64,000 nt of DNA, from the NCBI GenBank assembly GCA_033398695.1, contig CM065801.1:49548358-49612357 (forward strand). The letters run 5' to 3'. Below are positions 1-18,115 of the stretch, piece after piece. Within the stretch, counting starts at the first letter, position 1. The number at the start of each line of letters is the position of its first letter. Origin of the DNA: Orobanche coerulescens. Its lineage: Eukaryota > Streptophyta > Magnoliopsida > Lamiales > Orobanchaceae. Both the position numbers and the translations under genes were made by a program. Under the pieces are notes generated by a model that made no database searches, had not been told where the DNA came from, and saw nothing but the letters and a program-made list of their open reading frames with translations.

Positions 1-216
1 CTTGCAACGAAAATGACTATGACGATAAACACGGCACGAAACTCCAATCAGATTAGTGATGAATGACGATTGATACACGATACAATTACTCTGAATGATG
101 AATACCATGACTGAATCTGAGTGACAAATGATTAATAATGAGTGAAAATTCTTGAGTATCAATTCTTGAATGATAAATACTGAATGATAATTACTGACTT
201 ACAACCGGGTATTACA
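1..216 (-). repeat. Chromovirus LTR fragment (element G, element A family)
   Basis: Read on the minus strand, the segment starting at 216 opens with TGTAATACCCGGTTGTAA, the same LTR start as element A at 53759 and 61409. It then diverges but keeps the ATTCATT/CAGTAATTATC texture of that LTR. A purine-rich tract lies just outside it at 217-232, as expected for the 3' LTR of a minus-strand element. The LTR runs off the left window edge. Confidence 0.75.
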
Positions 217-280
217 TACACCCCCCCTTAAAAGAGTTTCGTCCCCGAAACTAAGGGTAAACAACTCGGGATATGAACTA
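217..280 (-). pseudogene. Polypurine tract and last codons of a gypsy pol (element G)
   Basis: On the minus strand this holds codons for SSYPELFTL followed by a stop, the analogue of the SYPELFDP end of element A pol near 61374. Next comes the conserved GTTTCGGGGACGAAAC segment and a polypurine tract, then the LTR start. Upstream of these few codons the reading frame is lost, so only the extreme pol C-terminus remains. Confidence 0.7.
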
Positions 281-1075
281 TCCCTCACGATCTGCAAACA
301 ATAAAGTCCAAAAAGTTCTCGGGACCAATTCAAATGCACGCCCAAGTCCCCAAGTCTTGGCGTCTCGGACCACAGTGAACGATCTCCCGAATATCACGAA
401 GTCTCGGTACGAAACCAAAAGGAATGCATCAAACAATCTCACAATCTCAAGGTTCTCAAATACGATCATTATAAGATAGATCAACAATAAATGATCCACA
501 ACCACGACACATCATTACGGATTGAGTTATATAGTCATCTGAAAGACAAGGCTATATATCAAATGTACCCAACATCGATATCCTCCATACCATCGATCTC
601 CTCGATCCCAACGATTCGACGAAGACCCAAACCTGAACTCACCGCTTAATATGACCCCGAAAGGTTACCAAAACGAGAGTGACTATGACGAATGATAAAT
701 GATTAGATATCCGACAAGGATCAAGAATAACTCGCCGAGGTGAACTAATAACGAAATGAGTGATAACTCAAATGAAATTATTGGAACCATTGTTCCCCGT
801 GAAGTGAATGATTGGTTGATAAATATAAGTCTTAACGTGATTGATATATGATGAATGACCTATGCGAATAATTGAACGGCGATGAAATGAATGATTATCC
901 TATTACCGAGCAAGAATTAACTTGCTCAACACCGGTGATGAATGTCCTGTTGTATCACTGTTTAAGCAAACAACAGTCGAACTCGCCGTCTGAGATGAAG
1001 ATGCTCTCCCAGCATGAATACGACTAGAAACGATCTCTTGGACGTCGGAGTCCGATGTCCCTCTGAACTCTTTCC
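281..1075 (-). other. Degenerate internal region of element G with an LTR-like piece
   Basis: No coding sequence is recognised. On the minus strand about 700-830 resembles the element A LTR near 55280-55350: a GGAAC..GGTTCCAAT block, a TATCATTCATTTC-like stretch and a CTCGG..GAGT stretch. This suggests LTR sequence embedded inside the element, so G is rearranged rather than simply deleted. The rest, about 281-700 and 830-1075, is unassigned. Confidence 0.45.
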
Positions 1076-1345
1076 ATACCGAGGCAGGAAATTCACGTGA
1101 TAATTACAGATCTCGTATGAAGATTGCATTATGATTACGAGATGGAATGATAACAATGAGCATACATGCTCTAACAAAATGAATGCATTAATAATGCAGT
1201 AAAACGATCGTCGACATGACGCCGTAATATGAGAATATCGCATGAAAAATCAAGTGAGGTGACAAGCCTATCTGATGAAATTCCTGAAATGATTACCTTG
1301 AACAAGTTCACAAGATTGAAAAATTTGATTCACAAGATCAACAAC
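1076..1345 (-). pseudogene. gag start and leader of element G (element A family)
   Basis: The minus strand reads a start codon at 1077 followed by MERVQRDIG and an early stop. This aligns with the element A gag start MERAGRGRG at 56663. The leader upstream (about 1100-1345) matches the A leader at 56450-56660, sharing GTTGTTGATCT, TTGTTCAAG.TAATCATTTC and TTTCATCAGA blocks in the same order. Only about 17 gag codons survive. Confidence 0.65.
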
Positions 1346-1375
1346 TGAACCGTGAGATGGACTGGATGGTTAATG

Positions 1376-1575
1376 AATTAATCGAACAATGAGATTGACT
1401 CCGTGATGAATGAACTAATTGAACAATGAGATTAACTGAGTGATGAATGAATTGACTGAACAATGAGATTGACTGAGTGATGAATGAATTGACTGAACAA
1501 TGAGATTGACTGAGTGATGAATGAATTAATTGAACAATGAGGTTAACTGAGTGATGAATGAATTGACTGAACAAT
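1376..1575 (-). repeat. Tandem repeat, about 37-bp unit, roughly five copies
   Basis: Units of the form TGAATGAATTGACTGAACAA plus TGAGATTGACTGAGTGA follow one another with small substitutions. The unit resembles a single-copy stretch of the element A leader (about 56420-56445, minus-strand sense), so it is probably an expanded leader segment. It has no spacer/repeat alternation, so it is not CRISPR-like. Confidence 0.8.
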
Positions 1576-1579
1576 GATG

Positions 1580-2000
1580 TTGGTCTCCTTAACTTAAGTA
1601 TACTCGATACAGCTTGGGAAATGTTTAAGCAACAGGCTGTATGGTTTTTCGAATCTGAGTGCGTAGCGGAAGTCTTTAATATAGTAAGTTGCCGTCGATA
1701 CAGCAACTTGGTTTATTCTCCTGTTAGCTTGATGCGTACAGGGATTTTGCAGTGTATACTAATATAAATCACAGTTATGAAAACAGTAACGGTGAAAGGT
1801 AAATAACACAGTATTTAAGTGGTTCGAGGTAAACCCCTCTACATCCACTGGTCCTCCACACAGGAGTAAAACGTTTATTATAAATACTGCGTACACAACT
1901 ATGTATTTATAATCAAACCTATCCTTGTATCGTTCACACAGATAGATACAAAGATCCGCTTTCAACCGTTCACCTGATTGGTTAAAGCTTCCTTCTTGAC
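1580..2000. other. Unassigned sequence left of the assembly gap
   Basis: There is no gene here. A stretch near 1810-1860 (AAGTGGTTCGAGGTAAACCCCTCTACATCCACTGG, interrupted here only for description) has the look of plant LTR ends, but no partner copy is in the window. The sequence runs into the gap, so its identity stays open. Confidence 0.4.
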
Positions 2001-2500
2001 NNNNNNNNNNNNNNNNNNNNNNNNNNNNNNNNNNNNNNNNNNNNNNNNNNNNNNNNNNNNNNNNNNNNNNNNNNNNNNNNNNNNNNNNNNNNNNNNNNNN
2101 NNNNNNNNNNNNNNNNNNNNNNNNNNNNNNNNNNNNNNNNNNNNNNNNNNNNNNNNNNNNNNNNNNNNNNNNNNNNNNNNNNNNNNNNNNNNNNNNNNNN
2201 NNNNNNNNNNNNNNNNNNNNNNNNNNNNNNNNNNNNNNNNNNNNNNNNNNNNNNNNNNNNNNNNNNNNNNNNNNNNNNNNNNNNNNNNNNNNNNNNNNNN
2301 NNNNNNNNNNNNNNNNNNNNNNNNNNNNNNNNNNNNNNNNNNNNNNNNNNNNNNNNNNNNNNNNNNNNNNNNNNNNNNNNNNNNNNNNNNNNNNNNNNNN
2401 NNNNNNNNNNNNNNNNNNNNNNNNNNNNNNNNNNNNNNNNNNNNNNNNNNNNNNNNNNNNNNNNNNNNNNNNNNNNNNNNNNNNNNNNNNNNNNNNNNNN
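2001..2500. other. Assembly gap (500 N)
   Basis: Exactly 500 unknown bases, a conventional placeholder length, so the true distance is unknown. The left end of the hAT element at 2501-5403 and the right end of element G probably lie inside. Open frames running through the N block are meaningless. Confidence 0.99.
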
Positions 2501-5403
2501 TTAAAAAAAAAAAAGAAATATAATTATATATAAGTATAGCTAGCGGGTTTCTCTCTTCTTCTCTTCGTATCCGACGGCGACGCACGCAAAGACAAACACC
2601 AACTTTTCTCTCTTCTTCTTCTCTGTTTTTTCCGGTGGCAGAAGGCACCATCTTTTCCGGCGGCGGCAGCACATGTATATTCTCTCTCTCCCTACTTCTC
2701 CTCCACTCTTTCTCTCGTTCACTCGCCTCCTATTCCCTTTTTTCCCTTTTTTTTTCTTGAAATCGAAATTCAAGTACCAATTTTGTTTGATTAATTGGTT
2801 TTTTATTGATTGAATCGATTGCTGCAGATTAAATTGAAACCGTACATTAAATTGAAACCCTAGAATCAAGAACTTATATTATTATTGTATTATTTGTATT
2901 TTCTTAGATTAGATCAATTATTAAACTTGCTTTATTTCTTTTATTTGGGTGCGCTTTTTATTATGACTTCTCGTGAACAAAGTGATAATCTTGATAGTAA
3001 CACCGGTAGTGGATCTCATAATACAACGCCCTCGGTGCAAATTGATGGGGCTCCATTGTGGAGGTATGTGACAAGATTAGAGAAACACGGGTCGATGGGA
3101 GGTACATGGAGATTTCAATGCAATATTTGTAATGAAATTCGAACCGAAAGTTATTCTAGGTAAGAGCGCACTTGCTTCAAATAAAAATGTCGGTATTGCA
3201 CCTTGTAAGAAAGTTAGTCGAACCGATAAATTGGAAATGCAAAAGTTAGAAGAAGAGTTTGAAAAGAGTAAAACGCAGTCCGGATCATTAGAAGTTCCTT
3301 TGCTAGTGAAGCTCAACGAGATGTAGAGTCCTCAAAGAAAAGAAAGTCTAACTTATCTCCTATCACTAGATCATTTGGTATTGAAGCAAGAGATCAACTA
3401 GATCAAGAAATTGCTAGAATGTTTTATACCGGGGGTGCCATTTAATCTTGCTAGAAATCCACATTATTTGAGGTCTTATACTTTTGCCGCTACTCATTCT
3501 ATTCTGGTTATGTACCCCCTGGTTATAATAAGTTGAGAACCACCTTACTTCAACAAGAAAAATCACGTTGAGAGGTTATTACAACCTCTTAAATCAACTT
3601 GGAAAGAGAAAGGAGTGACAATTGTGAGTGATGGATGGAGTGATCCGAAGAAAACCTCTCATCAATTTCATGGCTACTTCAGTAATGGCCCTATGTTTCT
3701 TAAAGTGTTAATTGTTTTGGTCAAGTGAAAGATAAATTCTTTATTTCTGATTTGATGAAAGAAGTGATCAATGAGGTTGGTCATAGAAATGTGGTGCAAA
3801 TAATAACTGATAACGCATCGAATTGTAAGGGAGCGGGAGAGATTATTGAGAGTCTGTTTCCTCACATTTATTGGACACCATGTGTTGTTCATACTCTTAA
3901 TCTTGCCTTGAAGAATATTTGTGCAGCTAGAAATGTGGAGAGCAACGAGGAAACATATAGAGAGTGCCATGGATTACCGATATTCATGGTGATGCCGTTC
4001 AAGTAAAAATTTTATCATGAACCACAACATGAGATTAGCTATATTGATAGGTTCTCTCCTCTTAAATTGCTCTCGGTTCGATACTCGTTTCGCTTCGATC
4101 ATTGTGATGCTAAAAAGATTGAAGCTTCTCAGAAGGGGTCTTCAAGCCATGGTCATAAGTGATGAATGGACTTCTTATAGAGAGGATGACACGAGCAAGG
4201 CAAACTTTGTGAAGGAGAAGATTTTGAATGATGATTGGTGGGACAAAGTGTGTTATATTATTGATTTCACAAAACCTATCTATGAGATGATAAGAGTTTG
4301 TGACACTGACAAACCATGCCTTCACTTGGTATATGAGATGTGGGATTGATGATAGAGAAGGTAAAATATGAGATTTATAATAAAGAGAATCTTCTCCTTT
4401 CCGATTTTAGCCCATTTTATACGGTTGTTTATGAGATCCTAGTAGCTCGTTGGGCGAAAAATAATACTCCTCTTCATTGTCTAGCTCATTCATTAAATCC
4501 GAGGTATATTTTTTCAATTATGTATTGTCATATATTATTCTTATATTTTTATTTTGTTGACATATATCTTACTTGCACAAATATTTTTGAAGGTTTTATA
4601 GTGACGAATGGCTTAATGAAGATGTCACAAGAGTTGCTCCTCATAGAGATGGTGAAATTTCTCAAGAGAGAATGAAATGCTTTAGAAGATTATTTGCCAA
4701 TGATGCCGATTATACCAAAGTTATGAATGAATATGCGTCATTTTCTATCAAGAGTGGGCCGTTTGAAGACTTAACCTGCATTTCAACGATGCATAGTATG
4801 GAACCCAAGAATTGGTGGGCTAACTTTGGTGCCCAAACTCCTCTCCTCCAAACTTTAGCTTTCAAATTACTTGGACAACCTTCTTCTTCCTCTTGTTGTG
4901 AGCGAAATTGGAGCACTTACTCTTTCATTCACTCGCTTAGGAGGAACAAGTTAAATCCAAGTCGTGCCGAAGATTTAGTTTACATTCATAATAATCTCCG
5001 TCTTTTATCAAGGAACTCCGAGCAATATGCGGATGAGAAAACTAAGATGTGGGATGTCGGTGGAGATGCATTCGATTCTATGGAGGAGGTCGGATATTTA
5101 GAGTTTGCAGAACTCTCACTTGATGAGCCGGATTTGGAAGGAGGGTTGATCGTTGAGAATTGAAGCGCTTTAATTATTGTGATATTAAATTAAGTTGTCT
5201 TTGAATGTTTAAGTAATGTTTGAATTTTTAATTTGAAATTATGTAATGACTTTATTATAATTATCCATGAATATTTAGAATTTTTACATATTTTATCTTG
5301 CCGTACACATGCCGTACCCGTTTTTTAAAATTTTGATTTTGCCGTTTTCCGTCCCCGTCCCCGCCCCCGTTTTTCGTCCCCGTCCCCGACTCGGTGCTAC
5401 CTA
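2501..5403 (+). mobile_element. Degenerate hAT DNA transposon, left end lost in the gap
   Basis: The element contains a broken hAT transposase (2963-5163). About 200 bp after the stop come GC-rich subterminal repeats: CCGTACCCG and several CGTCCCCGTCCCCG units at 5300-5390. The block ends with CTCGGTGCTACCTAG near 5403, which looks like the right terminal inverted repeat. No matching left terminus is seen, and it most likely falls in the N gap. About 2500-2960 is AT/TC-rich leader. Confidence 0.7.
2963..5163 (+). pseudogene. hAT transposase, BED finger and DUF659 type, frameshifted
   Basis: hAT transposases cut and paste their own element in the nucleus. The ATG at 2963 opens a BED-type zinc finger: PLWRYVTRLEK, then CNIC at about residues 53-56, with its H and C continuing in another frame after about 3160. 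Later pieces in shifting frames carry IVSDGWSDPKK (about 3630), IITDNASNCKGAG and TPCVVHTLNLAL (3800-3910), and a C-terminal dimerisation region near 4790-5060 (NWWANFGAQTPLLQ, SSSSCCERNWSTYSFIHS). A canonical intron is visible at 4504-4592 (GTATAT...GAAG) between SLNPR and FYSDEWL. Frame breaks near 3160, 3325, 3540, 3720, 4006 and 4345 make it non-functional. The family call rests on several independent motifs in the right order. Confidence 0.85.
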
Positions 5404-5627
5404 GTATTTGATGCATATAATCTAATATTTTAATGCATCGATATTTTGATGCATATATTGCATATTTTAATTTATTGAAATTTTGATGCACGAAATGCAT
5501 ATATTTCATGCATAATTAGTAGAAAACCAATGCATAAATTAGTACTGTAAAGTACTGCATCTAATATTGGTACTGCATAGAACGCCCCACCATATATATA
5601 TATATATAGGGTTTTTAGTTTTTTTGC
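5404..5627. other. AT-rich stretch with repeated ATGCAT
   Basis: There is no gene. ATGCAT or close variants recur about nine times between 5411 and 5535, followed by a (TA)n run near 5593-5608. It is probably non-coding debris between two DNA transposons. Confidence 0.5.
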
Positions 5628-6774
5628 CATGGCTTTCACGGCACCAAGGCGAGGCCCCACCCCGCCTTACCGCCTAGACGGCTAGGCCACCTAGTCGGAA
5701 TATACGTAATGTAAGTTATAATAGGGTAACAGTGTTTTAAAACTCGCCCCCACTCAAGCGAGAAAGTGCCGATTATTCGGATCTCGGCAGGCTGCCGAGT
5801 CGATTATGTGTACTCGTCTGAGGCCACAAAACTCGGCCATGACTCGGTAAAACTCGCTGAGTTTTTGCGAGTTATACTAGATTCCGCAAGCGGCCAATTT
5901 TGTTTTTAAAAACTGCAATAAACGACAAGGTTTCATTTTCTTTACTTACCTGGGCGATATCCTGTAAAAAAAAAAAGGAATTGTGGTTGTGTATGAAACA
6001 GAAATGCTCCATCATCCACAAAATACCTTACCGTCCGAAGAGTAACTCAATTCGACGGCGACTTAATTGAGAAATTAACTTTTCTAATATTTGTTTTGGT
6101 TCTCGGAGGCGACGATCGTGCGTTTGTTCTTCATTTTACTTCTCCATTTTTCACTTCCTTTTGCTGTTTATTTTTCCAGTTTTAATATCTATTCTACATA
6201 TTTTTGTCATTTAGCAAACTATTTGATCATGTTATTATCATATTATAATATTTAGAAATTAGAACTGTATCAGATCTTTTCAAATTAATCCCCGATTAAT
6301 TCCCGAGTAACTGAAAACTCCCATTCCCCACCCTAAACATATTCTGCCATATATAAAATTATTTATACAGATTAAAATTTATATATTTACTAATTTATAT
6401 ATGGGAAAAATGCTTTAGACCCTCCAGGTTGAGGAGGTTTAAAGCATTTTCCGTTATTGAACCACCCACACATTACCCTAGGTTAAATTTAAAAAAAAAA
6501 AAAAAAAAAAAAGAAGATGGAAACTGAATTGTACAGTAGAAGTCGAATAAAAAAGAAAGGAAAAAATTAGAAAATAAAGAAATGGCGAACAGCGGGAATA
6601 CTCTCTTTTATTCTTTGGTACTTTCTTTATTTCTTAGTTCAAAAAACAGGACATTTCCTATTATGCCCCGGGTCTGACGATTGCTCGCATTGTCAGATTT
6701 CAGGCAATGTGAAGCCGCCTGGCGAGCTGGCTGAACCGCCCAGACGACGCCTAGGCATCCCCGTGATAACCATG
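5628..6774. mobile_element. Possible non-autonomous TIR transposon
   Basis: The left end reads CATGGCTTTCACGG (5628-5641). The right end, reverse-complemented, reads CATGGTTATCACGG (6774-6761). Both are followed inwards by GGC/GCCTAGRCG-rich sequence. The interior has no ORF, an A-run at about 6490-6512 and an ACTCG-rich block near 5745-5880 that may be another small insertion. No convincing target duplication was found, so the boundaries are tentative. Confidence 0.4.
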
Positions 6775-6982
6775 TGTTAGCTTTTCGGTATTTTATGGTA
6801 CTCTTTTTGTTTTTCAGTTAATTTTTAGTTTATTTTGGAGTTCTCTATTCTATTTGTATTCAAGTGAACCTAGTCAAGGTCCATTAGACCGAGCTGCTTA
6901 TCCTCTCCGAGGTGGATGTACACCTAATAATACGGTCAGTTAAGAAAAGGGATCATACAACAACTTGTACAAAAACATATAC

Positions 6983-14163
<7,181 letters not shown>

Positions 14164-15327
14164 GTATTTCTATGCAAACAACACGCACAAACACACAACC
14201 CTGCGTGTTAGACAGAGAGAGAGAAGTGAAGGACTGGTCAAGAATGGGCTGCGATAGAAGATGGAGGCATGTGAATCAGAGAAGAAAACTGAAGCTGTAG
14301 TTCTTATATAGCAATAAGATGAAAGAATCATGGAATGATGATTAGTTGAGGACAGGGAAAATGCAAGGTAATTCGGTGAAAGTAAGTCAAGAAAAAGAAA
14401 GTGAGGAACGGTGGGCTGGTGGGACTCCCTCACAAGAAAGACGCGTGTGGAGTCATGTTTCTTCTTTTTTTTTTTTTTTTGTAGAAACTAGATGTTCTAC
14501 GATGCACCGCATAAGATATTCTCTTATTAGAAAATAATTTATCAATCTCTAAATTTATTTTTGATGATCTTCGATATGAATATCATATTAACGTGAGTGT
14601 ATTATGGGGTGTAATATAATTTAAGAAAGAGTACCACATTAGCGGAGTGTTAAGTCAATTAATGTCCATTACATTAACAAATTTCCTGGACATACGAAAA
14701 AAAGTAGGAACAAATTTTAGAGACGAAAGTAATATGTGATTAAGTCTTAATATATGTGTGTGTGCAGTGTATGTTTTATTATTTTTAGTTATTATAATTA
14801 AATAAATATCATAATTTATTTTCTATGTAAGCAATAAATGAGTTAATATATTTTTGTTTTGCATCAATTAATTTTACTGAAAATAAATATTCATAGTTTT
14901 TATAATATAATTTTTTTATGCAATCGGTCATTATTGTAAATCCATCAAATTTATTATATTCATATGGATGTCTAGTTGAAAATTATGAAATAAAAATTAA
15001 TTTGATATATTTTTCATTAAAGATAAACGTGATTTAAAAAATTATAAACATTTAAAATTTTAAGCTAAAAAAATAAAGGAAGGATTTTTTTATTGGTAGA
15101 TGAGTGTAAGTTGTGGAATAAAACTCCCACAATACATATCTAGAAATTTTTTTAAGAAATTTAAAAATACATCTCTATATATAAATTATATTTTAAAATA
15201 AAAACTCAAAAAACTTAGAGAGTGACATGTGTCACGACTCTCTTTTAATAGAAGTATAGATGTTTAAAGAACTTGGTAAAATAAGTTTGATGAGAAGCGC
15301 AGTGACGGTGATAAGATAACTGAAATG
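14164..15327 (-). promoter_or_regulatory. 5' leader and upstream region of the NADK gene
   Basis: The stretch 14164-14340 is a TC-rich sequence on the gene strand, with CTCTCTCTCTGTC near 14211-14223, as in many plant leaders, so it is probably 5' UTR. Further up, 14470-15320 is AT-rich with a T-run at 14464-14480 and no ORF. No TATA box could be assigned with confidence. The hAT element at 15328 lies about 1.2 kb upstream of the start codon. Confidence 0.4.
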
Positions 15328-15649
15328 TAGGGGTGGGAAATAATACCGAAATACTGTAGTTACCGTACCGAAAAAATATCGAATTATCGGTATACCGTAG
15401 GACACGGTACGATATATTACCGTACCGGACATTTTCGGTACGACAATGGTTTGAATATTTGCAAGCGAAGCGGTATACCGTCTGCATCAAATAATGGTAT
15501 ACCGTTACGTACCGGTATATACCGCGGTACGATATGTACCGTAAACACGGTATATTGCTAAATGCCATACCGATACCGTCACTTGTAAGATTAATAATAT
15601 ATATATATATATATATATATATTATCTTAAAATATTAACACCTAAACTA

Positions 15650-15929
15650 AACCTAATTCACAGAGCACAGCAGCCTTCACTCACTCACCTCACGCAGTCC
15701 CACTGACACACACAGTGCCCCTTCACTTTCAACACAACGATGCGGCGATTCTCTTTCACGGCGATGAAATCATTTCCTTTCAAATTCCTTTCACTCTGAG
15801 GCTCTTTCACGGCAAAGTGTCTGACAACAAATCTGCCCGACAAGCTCTTTCGCGGCGGATCAACCAGTACGACGGAGCTCTTTCACGGCGGAGCTCTTTC
15901 ACGACGGGCAGTCCGTCCGTATTTTCGTG
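15650..15929 (+). other. Probable non-coding first exon of the hAT gene, GCTCTTTCACGGCG repeats
   Basis: CTCTTTCACGGCG or a one-base variant occurs five times between 15751 and 15910. The stretch ends at a good donor, CGTG|GTGAGT at 15930, and an acceptor TTTTTTACAG ends at 16370, just before the transposase ATG at 16383. A 5' UTR intron of 441 bp (15930-16370) is inferred. Confidence 0.55.
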
Positions 15930-16382
15930 GTGAGTTCGAGTTCTAGTGTCTCTTAAATTTGTGGTGATTCTTATTTCTCAATCTTCAATTTATAGAGTTT
16001 GAATTTTGATTGAATATAATACCTAATCTTAATCCCCAATTTCTTATTTCTCTAATTAATCGACTGAGTATAGAATAAATTTGGCTCTCTTTGTTTTGTA
16101 ATCTGACTTGCACTTGCTGCCATATAAATTTTAGGGACTCTGTTTATATAATCTGGATTCTGACTTGTGCTCTCTTCTGTGTATTTTCGCAATTTTTAAA
16201 ACTAATTACATATAATATTTTTATCCAATATATAAAAATACTATTTTCTTCCAATAAATAAAAGTATGAAATGTAGTTTGAAAATATATGTGCAAAAATA
16301 TTGTTGTGATTCTGTGAAGGGGTTTAGATAATCTGACTTGATGCTCTCTCTCTCTTTTTTTTTTTTACAGTGGATCATATAA

Positions 16383-17636
16383 ATGGAATTTGAATCTTCT
16401 CATTTTCTGGCAAGTCCACCCGAAATACCAAATACTACAGAATCTGAAATACGTAATGAGTGTATAAGTCGAAAACGAGGAAGAAAAAACTCGACATCAA
16501 AACCTCCTGTAAACCCACAACAAAGAAGTAAATATTGGGGGCATTGTGATAAAGGGTCAAGGAAGTTAGATAATGGAGGCGTGCAGAACTTAGGGATATG
16601 CAAATATTGTAAAACTGAGATCCCTGTGAACTACGAAAGTACAAGTGGGTTGATAAACCACTTAGTGAAGAGGTGCAAGTTGAGTCCAATATATGAAGCA
16701 AATGAAAGCCAGAAAGGTCAATCTGTGTTGACGAACGAGACAATGGGGCAAGGAAGCGCTTTGGTTCATCATACATATAATCCAAAAAGGTGTGAAATGA
16801 GGTTAGTAGAATATGTAATTATTGATGAAGTTTCCTTTCGGGCTGTCGAAGGCAAAGGGTTTGTAAACCTTCTGCATGAATTACAACCGAAATTCGTCAT
16901 CCCTAACCGAAAGAAAGTTGCAAGTGCGATGAAATTGAAATTTGATAAGTATTGGGGGAATTGGGATAATATGAATCCTTTGATCTTTATTGCCAATATT
17001 TTGGACCCGAGAAACAAGCTTCAAATGATCAAAGTTAGCATAAAAAAATTGGGGGCTAATTCAACAAAATTCCAAGAGTTCATTGATAAGGTTAAGAAAG
17101 ACTTTGTAACTTTGTGGGCGGAGTACAAGGGAATAAATGATATCTTAGATATTGAGAGGAGGTGTGTCCAAATAGGGTGTAATGATGGAGACGGTAGTAC
17201 TAGTACCGGTGGCGGTCTTTGGGATGAATTGTTTAATGATGTTCAAGCACAAAATGAAGAGGAACAACTTCAAGAGATATCCAATGAAGTGGACAAGTAC
17301 CTAGCCGATGAGATTGAAAAACGGTCTAATCAATCTTTCAATTTGTTGGAGTGGTGGAGAGGAAGTAAAGCTAGGTACCCCCTCCTTTCAATGATTGCGA
17401 AGGATATTTTTGCAATTCCAAGTTCAACCGTTGCTAGTGAGTCCGCTTTTAGTTTGGGAAAAAGAGTTGTGGATCCTTTTAGGAGTAGTTTGAGTCCTAA
17501 AATGGTAGAAGCTTTGGTGTGTACTAATGATTGGTTAAGAGCGGATTACGACTTTCGTAAGGATCCAACCGAAGATGACCTTATTTTATATAAGGAAATT
17601 GAAGAAATTGAAAAGAGTAAGAGTTCCTTTATTTAA
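16383..17636 (+). CDS. hAT transposase-derived protein lacking the catalytic core
   Basis: An uninterrupted 417-residue frame. A basic N-terminus (SRKRGRKN, residues 29-36) precedes a BED-type zinc finger with W52, C73, C76, H93 and C98. Residues 155-180 (GFVNLLHELQPKFVIPNRKKVA) match the hAT segment before the RNase H-like core. The next residues (MKLKFDKYWGNWDNMNPLIF, 183-202) match a segment far downstream of it, so roughly 250-300 residues carrying the catalytic acids are gone in frame. The hAT dimerisation region closes the protein at about 310-385 (SFNLLEWW, YPLLSMIAKDIFAIPSSTVASESAFS, VVDPFRSSLSP, LVCTNDWLR). It would be expected to enter the nucleus, bind its element's ends and dimerise, but not cut. 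It could act as a repressor of full-length relatives. ATG 16383 is the first in frame after the leader intron. Confidence 0.85.
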   Translation: MEFESSHFLASPPEIPNTTESEIRNECISRKRGRKNSTSKPPVNPQQRSKYWGHCDKGSRKLDNGGVQNLGICKYCKTEIPVNYESTSGLINHLVKRCKLSPIYEANESQKGQSVLTNETMGQGSALVHHTYNPKRCEMRLVEYVIIDEVSFRAVEGKGFVNLLHELQPKFVIPNRKKVASAMKLKFDKYWGNWDNMNPLIFIANILDPRNKLQMIKVSIKKLGANSTKFQEFIDKVKKDFVTLWAEYKGINDILDIERRCVQIGCNDGDGSTSTGGGLWDELFNDVQAQNEEEQLQEISNEVDKYLADEIEKRSNQSFNLLEWWRGSKARYPLLSMIAKDIFAIPSSTVASESAFSLGKRVVDPFRSSLSPKMVEALVCTNDWLRADYDFRKDPTEDDLILYKEIEEIEKSKSSFI

Positions 17637-17829
17637 TTACGTGTAAATATAAATTATATTTGTTTATGTGTAATGTAATTTGATGCGTGCTAATAAATTT
17701 ATTTATTTTTACAGCTGCAAATGCTGTTCAAGATCGTTCGTGATGGTGGTTTGCAAACATTAGTTGAAACTATCTTTTTGTTTACAAGCAGTGCAGTGAG
17801 CCTGATGTAATTTTTGAAGTGTAATGCTT

Positions 17830-18115
17830 GGTTCATCTACTCAAGACTATTTTTTTGCTGAAGTGCAGTGAGCACTTGAAACTGTCTTTTTGAAGTGTAA
17901 TGCTTGATTCTTTAAGTGCAGTGAGCACTTGAAGTGTGCAGTGCAGTGAGCACTTGAAACTATTTTTTGGTTTACTATCTTTTTGTTGAAGTGTGCAGTA
18001 CAGTTGTGCAGTGCAGTGCAAACTATTTTTTGGTTTACTATCTTTTTGCTGAAGTATCCGACAGCAGTTGAAACTATTTTTTGGTTTACTATCTTGATGT
18101 AATATTTTTTGGTTT
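17830..18115 (+). repeat. Imperfect direct repeats downstream of the hAT transposase
   Basis: Units built from GTGCAGTGAGCACTTGAAACT and TTTTTGGTTTACTATCTTTTTG recur four or five times with variable spacing. They lie between the transposase stop and the right subterminal region and are probably 3' UTR. Confidence 0.75.

Noticed and set aside
1376..1575. Repeat array that could be mistaken for CRISPR
   Set aside because: Repeats are directly tandem with no unique spacers, the genome is a plant nuclear one, and no cas-like gene is near.
2540..2869. Lysine/arginine-rich minus-strand frames next to the gap
   Set aside because: Antisense of the TC-rich leader of the hAT element, no domain.
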